In this document: in pieces, positions 58,887 to 64,000 of the stretch | Layout of the letters: every line of letters begins with the position of its first letter | Numbering within the stretch: position 1 is the stretch's first letter | Source: Flavobacterium bernardetii | GTDB taxonomy: Bacteria > Bacteroidota > Bacteroidia > Flavobacteriales > Flavobacteriaceae | NCBI RefSeq assembly: GCF_011305415.1 | Contig: NZ_JAANOQ010000001.1 | Location: 395,534-459,533 of the forward strand | DNA length: 64,000 nt | Reading direction: 5' to 3' | Position numbers and translations under genes: made by a program | Notes under the pieces: model-generated | What the model saw: the letters and a program-made list of their open reading frames with translations, nothing else | The model's database searches: none | Told to the model about the DNA's origin: nothing

Positions 58887-59447
58887 ATGCTTACCATAAA
58901 TTTTCAACCCTTTCCAAATTTAGAATCGGAACGATTAGTTTTGAGACGACTTAAAGACTCGGATGCTCCGGAAGTTTTTAAAATAAGAGGTAATCCAGAA
59001 AGAATGAAATTCATACCACGACCGATTTTACAAACTGAAGAAGAGGCACTGGCTATGATTCAAATGATGAACTCAAAAATTGATGAAAACACCGATATTA
59101 ATTGGGGCGTTTGCTTAAAAGATACCGATACAATAATTGGTTTTATGGGATTTTATAGAGTCCAACCCGAAAATTATCGTACCGAAATTGGTTATATGGT
59201 TTTGCCAGAATATGATGGAAAAGGGTATGTGTCAGAAGCGGTAAATACGATGGTGAATTACGCTTTTAATACTGCCGGATTTCACTCTGTTGAAGCGGTT
59301 ATTGACCCCAATAATTTCGCTTCAGAAAAAGTTTTATTGAAAAATGGTTTCAGAAAAGAAGCGCATTTTGTGGAGAATTTCTTCTGGAATAATGAATTTA
59401 TTAGTTCAGCACATTATGGAATATTAAAAAGAGAATTTACAAAATAG
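58887..59447 (+). CDS. GNAT N-acetyltransferase, RimJ/RimL type
   Basis: 186 aa. N-terminal LESERLVLRRLKDSDAPEVFKIRGNPE (typical RimJ/L opening LVLRRLKDSD), central IIGFMGFYRVQPENYRTEIGYMVLPEYDGKGYV with the acetyl-CoA P-loop (YDGKGYVSEA), and C-terminal NFASEKVLLKNGFRKEA, the N.xS..vleK.GF motif. It transfers acetyl from acetyl-CoA to a protein N-terminus or small amine; target unknown. It lies three bases ahead of an ABC ATPase gene, forming an operon. Confidence 0.88.
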   Translation: MLTINFQPFPNLESERLVLRRLKDSDAPEVFKIRGNPERMKFIPRPILQTEEEALAMIQMMNSKIDENTDINWGVCLKDTDTIIGFMGFYRVQPENYRTEIGYMVLPEYDGKGYVSEAVNTMVNYAFNTAGFHSVEAVIDPNNFASEKVLLKNGFRKEAHFVENFFWNNEFISSAHYGILKREFTK

Positions 59448-59450
59448 TAT

Positions 59451-60590
59451 ATGACAATATTTGAAAAACAATTTGCTGAAGTACAAGAATTATTTCAGTT
59501 TGAAAATTATCCACAAGTAATTAAGCGTATCATCGATTTTACGTTAGATACAGAAGATATTCACCATTACAAACAAACTATTCAATTTTTAAATTGGTAC
59601 GATACCAATGAAACGTCAACAGAAGTAAAAGGAAAATTGAATGATTTGTTAAATAATTTACATCTTGCTTTAGCCTCAAAAGAGATTAAACCTCACGATA
59701 CGATTATTTCTATTGACAATCTTAAAAAAGTTTATAATTCAAATTTTGCTTTAGGTCCAATTAATTTAGATATTAAATCTGGAGAAATTATTGGTTTAGT
59801 GGGCGAAAACGGAAATGGAAAAACCACTTTATTGCGAAGTATTTGTGGAGAATTACATCCAACTTCGGGAAATATAAATTACAAATTTGAGTATTCTGAT
59901 TTATTCGATTTAAGAACTAAATTAGTTTACATTCCGCAAAGAACGGATACTTGGCGCGGAAGTATGTATGAAAACCTAGAGTTTACAGCAAGTTGTTACG
60001 GCTATAAACCAGAAGAAAATAATTTGGTGGTCGATTTAGTAATTACGAGATTAGGCTTAAGAAAATTCAGAAGTTACAATTGGAACGGCTTATCTTCAGG
60101 ATATAAAATGCGTTTTGAATTAGCCAGAATGTTGCTTCGTAAACCAAAGATCTTATTAATAGATGAACCTTTGGCTAATTTAGATATTTTGGCACAACAA
60201 ACGGTTTTAGATGATTTCAGAAACATTGCCAATTCGCCTTTCCGACCAATTGCCATTGTGTTGAGTTCTCAACAATTATATGAAGTGGAGAAAACTTCTA
60301 ATCAAGTAGTATTTTTAAAACAAGGTGTACAACGTAATTTGAAAGAAGACAAAGCAGAAGAAAAACATTTTATTGTTGAGTTTGAAACTGCCGAAACCAT
60401 AAGTGTTTTAAATGAAAAATTGGCTAAAATCAATCTTATTTCATTAGAGCAAAACGGAGGAACTTTAATTGCTACTTTCCCAATTGAAGTTACTATTTCT
60501 ATGTTTATGAAAACACTTATAAACGAGCAAATAGAAATCAATTACTTAAGAAATATTACTAACTCAACCCGAAGATTTTTCGTAAAATAA
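59451..60590 (+). CDS. ABC transporter ATP-binding protein
   Basis: 379 aa. A ~90-residue N-terminal helical extension precedes the ATPase. Walker A GENGNGKT at 118-125, signature LSSGYKMRFELARMLL, Walker B ILLIDEPLANLD. A C-terminal ~85 residues (EEKHFIVEFETAETISVLNE...) form an extra domain as in exporters of the ABC-2 type. Drives transport through the membrane protein encoded 7 bases downstream (60597-62081). Substrate unknown; the N-terminal extension is unusual. Confidence 0.9.
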   Translation: MTIFEKQFAEVQELFQFENYPQVIKRIIDFTLDTEDIHHYKQTIQFLNWYDTNETSTEVKGKLNDLLNNLHLALASKEIKPHDTIISIDNLKKVYNSNFALGPINLDIKSGEIIGLVGENGNGKTTLLRSICGELHPTSGNINYKFEYSDLFDLRTKLVYIPQRTDTWRGSMYENLEFTASCYGYKPEENNLVVDLVITRLGLRKFRSYNWNGLSSGYKMRFELARMLLRKPKILLIDEPLANLDILAQQTVLDDFRNIANSPFRPIAIVLSSQQLYEVEKTSNQVVFLKQGVQRNLKEDKAEEKHFIVEFETAETISVLNEKLAKINLISLEQNGGTLIATFPIEVTISMFMKTLINEQIEINYLRNITNSTRRFFVK

Positions 60591-60596
60591 TAGAGC

Positions 60597-62081
60597 ATGT
60601 TTAAAAACATTCAAAAGCAATTATTGCTAAAATATCCATTATTATGGAACACCAAATTTATTCCAATGCTAATTATTGGAGTACTTTTAAACTTAATTTA
60701 CTTTTTTATCGGTTATGCCGATGGAACTCTCGATTTCACTAAATATTATGACTCTGATTTTGACTTCACGTTTTTTAGTTTTTCGGCATTAATTTCTTTA
60801 ATTATACTTATTCTTTGGTTAGTAAGTTATTTTAAAAACAATTCTTTTAAAAGATTTTATACGAAAAGTAAAAACGCGTTGTTTTTCGAGTGGATTCAAA
60901 TTGTGATTATCATACTATTATTAAGTATGTTTTACTTTCCATTTGAATTTGGAAAACAATTACATAAAAGAAATTATATAAGTGAAGAAATTGCCAAAGA
61001 AAGATGTGAAACCATTTCTAGCGCCGAATTTTTTATTGATGGAAGCTTTGAAGAAGCTGAAATTGATTCCGCTCGTTCCGTTTTAAATGATACAAATGTT
61101 AATGGAGAATATAAAGCAGTAGAAAGAGTTTATCTAGATTATGTTACCATTTTAGGTAAAAAGTATTCGCCATATGCATTAATCAATAGAAATGTAGCGG
61201 AATTTAGTTTATTTTCTCGTGAACAAGATTCGCTTAGAGAATTAAAAATCAGAAAATTTTTAGCGACAAACAATACTTTTGAAGTGAAAAAGTTGATGAG
61301 AAATTATTTTAAAATTTTAAAAGAACATAAACTTTTAACTAATTTAACGGAGGATAAATGGTTTACTATCACTTATAATTATCCTGAATTTAAGAAATAC
61401 GAATTAATAAATCCAAAATCATCTATAGTTAAAGAGAATTATACAGAACCATATTCTAAATATGACTATGGTTATGCAGAACCAGATAAAACATATTCAA
61501 CATATTACATTGAGCACAATATTCTTAAAGATAATTATCGTCAAATTTCTGGTGCATATACTTCTTCAGTTTTCCAATTAGAACCAATTTTAGTTTTGTT
61601 TTATTGTGTTTTTGGATTTTCAATGTTGATTTTTTCTTTCCGAGTTACTTCTGGTAAAAGTTGGTTAATTGCATTAGTTAGTTATGGAATTTTTAATATC
61701 GTAATCGGAATTATTTCTGGAGTTTTAAGAGAGTTTCTTACGTATCCAATAATAGTAATTATAAGTTTTTTAGTAGTTGTTGGCTTATTTTTCAGTGTCG
61801 TAATAGCTAAGAAAACTAAAAGTAAAACAATGGTGTTGTTGAATTTAATTATTTGGTTATTTGGAGGATTTATTCCAACCGTATATTTAACTTATATGGA
61901 GAGTTATCAAAATAGACTTAATGCTTATTTAGAAAATATGGAATACTATAATGATCCACATTATATTTTCCTTAAAGATAATATGACAACTATGTTTTGT
62001 TTAAATATTGTATTTATTTTTGCAGGAATGTTTTTTATGTCAAGAGTAATAAGAACCTGGAAAGGTATTTCAGAAGAATAA
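60597..62081 (+). CDS. Membrane partner of the ABC ATPase
   Basis: 494 aa. Helices at about 22-42, 60-82 and 98-118, a ~210-residue soluble loop (120-330) rich in charged and Tyr residues, then five helices between 330 and 485. This two-block topology with a large extracytoplasmic loop fits an ABC-2-like permease subunit, and the gene follows the ATPase by 6 bases. I do not recognise a specific family. Substrate unknown. Confidence 0.75.
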   Translation: MFKNIQKQLLLKYPLLWNTKFIPMLIIGVLLNLIYFFIGYADGTLDFTKYYDSDFDFTFFSFSALISLIILILWLVSYFKNNSFKRFYTKSKNALFFEWIQIVIIILLLSMFYFPFEFGKQLHKRNYISEEIAKERCETISSAEFFIDGSFEEAEIDSARSVLNDTNVNGEYKAVERVYLDYVTILGKKYSPYALINRNVAEFSLFSREQDSLRELKIRKFLATNNTFEVKKLMRNYFKILKEHKLLTNLTEDKWFTITYNYPEFKKYELINPKSSIVKENYTEPYSKYDYGYAEPDKTYSTYYIEHNILKDNYRQISGAYTSSVFQLEPILVLFYCVFGFSMLIFSFRVTSGKSWLIALVSYGIFNIVIGIISGVLREFLTYPIIVIISFLVVVGLFFSVVIAKKTKSKTMVLLNLIIWLFGGFIPTVYLTYMESYQNRLNAYLENMEYYNDPHYIFLKDNMTTMFCLNIVFIFAGMFFMSRVIRTWKGISEE

Positions 62082-62082
62082 A

Positions 62083-62934
62083 ATGATAGTTACTATTTCA
62101 AATTCGCAACTTTCGGCAACTATTAGCACTTTGGGTGCCGAATTAATTTCATTGGTTAAAAACAACAAAAACTACATCTGGCAAGTAGATGAAACCTATT
62201 GGAATAAAACCTCACCCGTTTTATTTCCAATTGTTGGTCGCTTGAAGAATGATAGTTTTACTTATAATGGAAATTCGTATCAGTTACCACGACATGGTTT
62301 TGCCAGAAATATGGAATTCTCCTTTGAAAAAAGAAGCGATTCTCAAGTCATTTTCGAATTAAATGAAACGGAGGAATCTAAAGTAAATTACCCATTCGAT
62401 TTTAAGTTGTTTTTAGCATATACTTTGATGAATAATGAATTAGTAATTGAATACTTTGTTAGAAATCAATCTGATGATGAGTTGTTGTTTTCTATTGGAG
62501 CGCATCCAGCTTTTGCAATTGAAGGAAATTTTGAAAATCATTCATTACAATTTAACAACTCTGATATTTTTGAAACAAATCATTTAGAAAATGAAAGTTT
62601 TAATGATAAAAGAACATTAGTTGAAACAGAAAATAATACGATACAATTAAATTATAGTTTGTTTGATAAAGATGCTTTAGTTTTTAAACACTTAAAATCT
62701 AATGAAGTTAATTTGAAATATCAGGATAAAAATATTTTAAAAGTAAATTTTGATAATTTTCCTTATTTAGGAATTTGGACCAAACAAAACGCTCCTTTTT
62801 TATGTATTGAACCTTGGAGTGGTTTAGCCGATAATGGAAATCATAATGGAAATTTAGAAGATAAAGAAGGAATTAATCATCTTCCAGCTGGTGAAGATTT
62901 CTTGAGAGCAATACGAATAGAAGTTTTGGAATAG
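62083..62934 (+). CDS. Aldose 1-epimerase family protein (LacX-like)
   Basis: 283 aa. The LacX/galactose-mutarotase-like fold is indicated by ISTLGAELISLVKNNKNYIWQ (segments), PVLFPIVGRLKNDSFTYNGN, LPRHGFARNMEFS with a catalytic His, SIGAHPAFAI with the second His, and IEPWSGLADN with the acid. It interconverts alpha and beta forms of a hexose or hexose phosphate in the cytoplasm. It starts one base after the permease stop, so it ends the four-gene unit 58887-62934. Confidence 0.9.
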   Translation: MIVTISNSQLSATISTLGAELISLVKNNKNYIWQVDETYWNKTSPVLFPIVGRLKNDSFTYNGNSYQLPRHGFARNMEFSFEKRSDSQVIFELNETEESKVNYPFDFKLFLAYTLMNNELVIEYFVRNQSDDELLFSIGAHPAFAIEGNFENHSLQFNNSDIFETNHLENESFNDKRTLVETENNTIQLNYSLFDKDALVFKHLKSNEVNLKYQDKNILKVNFDNFPYLGIWTKQNAPFLCIEPWSGLADNGNHNGNLEDKEGINHLPAGEDFLRAIRIEVLE

Positions 62935-63023
62935 ATTTTTTTTCTTGCCACAAAGACGCAAAGCCACGAAGTTTATTTTTGCACGCAGATGGAAAGGATT
63001 GAAAGGATTTTGTTTTGCGTTTA

Positions 63024-63290
63024 GTTTGTCATCCTGAAAGGATCTCACGCAAACTACTTCCATAATAATTTTAAACATATAAGTCATATAAGAAAAATTA
63101 AGGAATATAAGATTGGTACGCGGATGTAGCGGATTTTTTTTTTGTTTGGATTGTGGTGAGGGATTTCCGCGGATTTTTGAAAATCTAAAGATTTTTTTTT
63201 TCGTAAAGTTTGTCATTCCGACCGTAGGAGGAATCTCGTTATCACTTCCACAATCTTACACTCATTTTTGTCATCCTGAAAGCATCTCAC
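63024..63290 (+). repeat. Long direct repeat, copy I
   Basis: About 267 bases beginning with the GTCATCCTGAAAGG element and including TAGCGGATTTTTTTT, TTTCCGCGGATTTTTGAAAA and a GTCATTCC hairpin. Matches copy II at 63370-63637 with few differences, offset about 346 bases. Confidence 0.85.
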
Positions 63291-63369
63291 GCAAAGTCGC
63301 AAAGTTTAAAATCTTTAAGATTTTTTAATTCGAAAAATTCGAAAATTCGTGGCTAACAATTAACATTTA

Positions 63370-63637
63370 GTTTGTCATACTTAAAGCATCTCACGCAAAC
63401 TACTTCCATAATAATTTTAAACATATAAGTCATATAAGAAAAATTAAGGAATATAAGATTGGTACGCGGATGTAGCGGATTTTTTTTTTGTTTAGATTGT
63501 GGTGAGGGATTTCCGCGGATTTTTGAAAATCTAAAGATTTTTTTTTGCGTAAAGTTTGTCATTCCGACCTTAGGAGGAATCTCATAATCCACTTCCACAA
63601 TCTTACCCTCAAACTTGTCATGCTGAAAGCATCTCAC
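63370..63637 (+). repeat. Long direct repeat, copy II
   Basis: Near-identical to 63024-63290; differences include GTCATACTTAAAGC in place of GTCATCCTGAAAGG and small changes in the T-runs. The 80 bases between the copies carry CGCAAAG and TTCGTGGC words. Confidence 0.85.
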
Positions 63638-63786
63638 ACAAACTACTTCCGCAATGTTTAACCACTTAGTTCTTCACGTAAATTCCAAATCGTAAATCCC
63701 AAATTGTTAACCACATAGGTTTTATGTTGTATTGCGCATAAAGACGCTTCGCTCAAAATAGTTATCAAAAGCTATGCGTATAGTTT

Positions 63787-64000
63787 GTCATCTTGAAAGG
63801 ATCTCACGCAAACCACTTCCGCAATGGTTAACCACATAGAGCTTCCCGTAAATCGTAAATCCCAAATCGTAAATAGTTAATCACAAACCACTTCCGCAAT
63901 CTTACCCTCAAACTTGTCATCCTGAAAGGATCTCACGCAAACCACTTCCGCAATGGTTAACCACATAGAGCTTCCCGTAAATCGTAAATCCCAAATCGTA
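63787..64000 (+). repeat. 129-bp tandem repeat continuing past the window end
   Basis: GTCATCTTGAAAGGATCTC at 63787 and GTCATCCTGAAAGGATCTC at 63916 each begin a unit: CACTTCCGCAATGGTTAACC, ACATAGAGCTTCCC, then TCGTAAATCCCAAATCGTA. The second unit is cut by the window edge. Confidence 0.85.

Larger units (their letters stand above)
62935..64000. repeat. Kilobase of dispersed hairpin repeats, no gene
   Basis: Six copies of a GTCATCCTGAAAGGATCTC-type element (starting about 63028, 63270, 63374, 63616, 63787 and 63916), two of GTCATTCC...GGAATCTC (63211 and 63556), several TCGTAAATCCCAAA runs, CGCAAAG words and AATTCGTGGC. In both hairpin types the bases after GTCA and before CTC can pair (ATCC/GGAT and ATTCC/GGAAT). 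Open frames over this stretch are antisense shadows of the repeats. The array runs off the window. Confidence 0.85.

Noticed and set aside
62854..63637. Two similar minus-strand frames (MTNFTKKKIFRFSKIRG-like) at the 3' end
   Set aside because: They are antisense reads of the duplicated repeat segment; one overlaps the end of the epimerase gene, and their similarity comes from the repeat itself.
1..64000. Integrase, transposase or phage genes to explain the accessory segments
   Set aside because: None of the translated frames shows a tyrosine or serine recombinase, a DDE transposase or phage structural motifs.
1..64000. tRNA or rRNA genes as integration targets
   Set aside because: No cloverleaf with a GGTTCGANTCC-type arm or rRNA-like conserved stretch was found by eye.

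Overview
The window comes from an AT-rich genome of the Bacteroidota, most likely family Flavobacteriaceae and close to Flavobacterium. The evidence is the Bacteroidetes promoter signature (TAnnTTTG at -7, once with TTTG 19 bases upstream), a relic of a type IX secretion (T9SS) sorting domain, the bacillithiol-linked protein YtxJ, an IcmF-type mutase, and families typical of flavobacteria (DUF3810, LETM1-related protein, DUF4197, DUF4199). I see no rRNA, tRNA, CRISPR array, integrase, transposase or prophage gene.

Layout. 1-4490 is iron/siderophore uptake: the end of one TonB-dependent receptor, a complete receptor behind a promoter flanked by twin palindromes, and two PepSY-type membrane proteins. 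4500-6680 is accessory DNA: a 14-unit array of 21-bp repeats, then two minus-strand genes (an unknown lipoprotein and a CbrC-family protein) separated by related, foldable ~130-bp elements behind one leader, much like an integron cassette array. 6770-16740 is mostly minus strand: an MliC-like lipoprotein, two serine hydrolases, a membrane-bound AraC regulator, two overlapping large unknown lipoproteins, dipeptidase PepD and a ParE-type toxin-antitoxin pair. 16812-25344 holds a DUF3810/LETM1-like pair, a SulP transporter with two beta-carbonic anhydrases, and pyrF with a metal-receptor-like protein and an alpha/beta hydrolase. 25497-40829 holds a DUF4197 tandem, fused isobutyryl-CoA mutase IcmF, a cation efflux protein, a second 21-bp repeat array, a propeller protein, an M28 peptidase, MiaE, GlyA and fumarylacetoacetase.

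40950-45890 is a second accessory segment: a large LRR-Roc-COR GTPase protein with an unassigned C-terminal domain, carrying an upstream leader that resembles the one at 6593-6672; then an AraC regulator, a secreted PEBP-family protein with a T9SS relic in the same frame, and a third 21-bp array of the same family as the first but inverted. 46054-62934 is largely housekeeping: YtxJ, ClpB, a TonB-like protein, an amine-oxidase-like flavoprotein, a TSUP permease, an S41 peptidase, DUF2238, a GNAT, an ABC ATPase with its membrane partner, and an aldose epimerase. The last kilobase (62935-64000) has no credible gene and is packed with dispersed hairpin-forming repeats.

The main themes are (i) cassette-like organisation of accessory genes behind a shared leader, (ii) three intergenic arrays with exactly 21-bp period, two of one family in opposite orientation about 41 kb apart, (iii) short repeats placed right after stop codons, three of them in one reading phase so that unrelated proteins end in Ser-Lys-Lys, and (iv) a candidate NLR-like LRR-Roc-COR protein. 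All functional assignments rest on reading motifs by eye; no database search was run.
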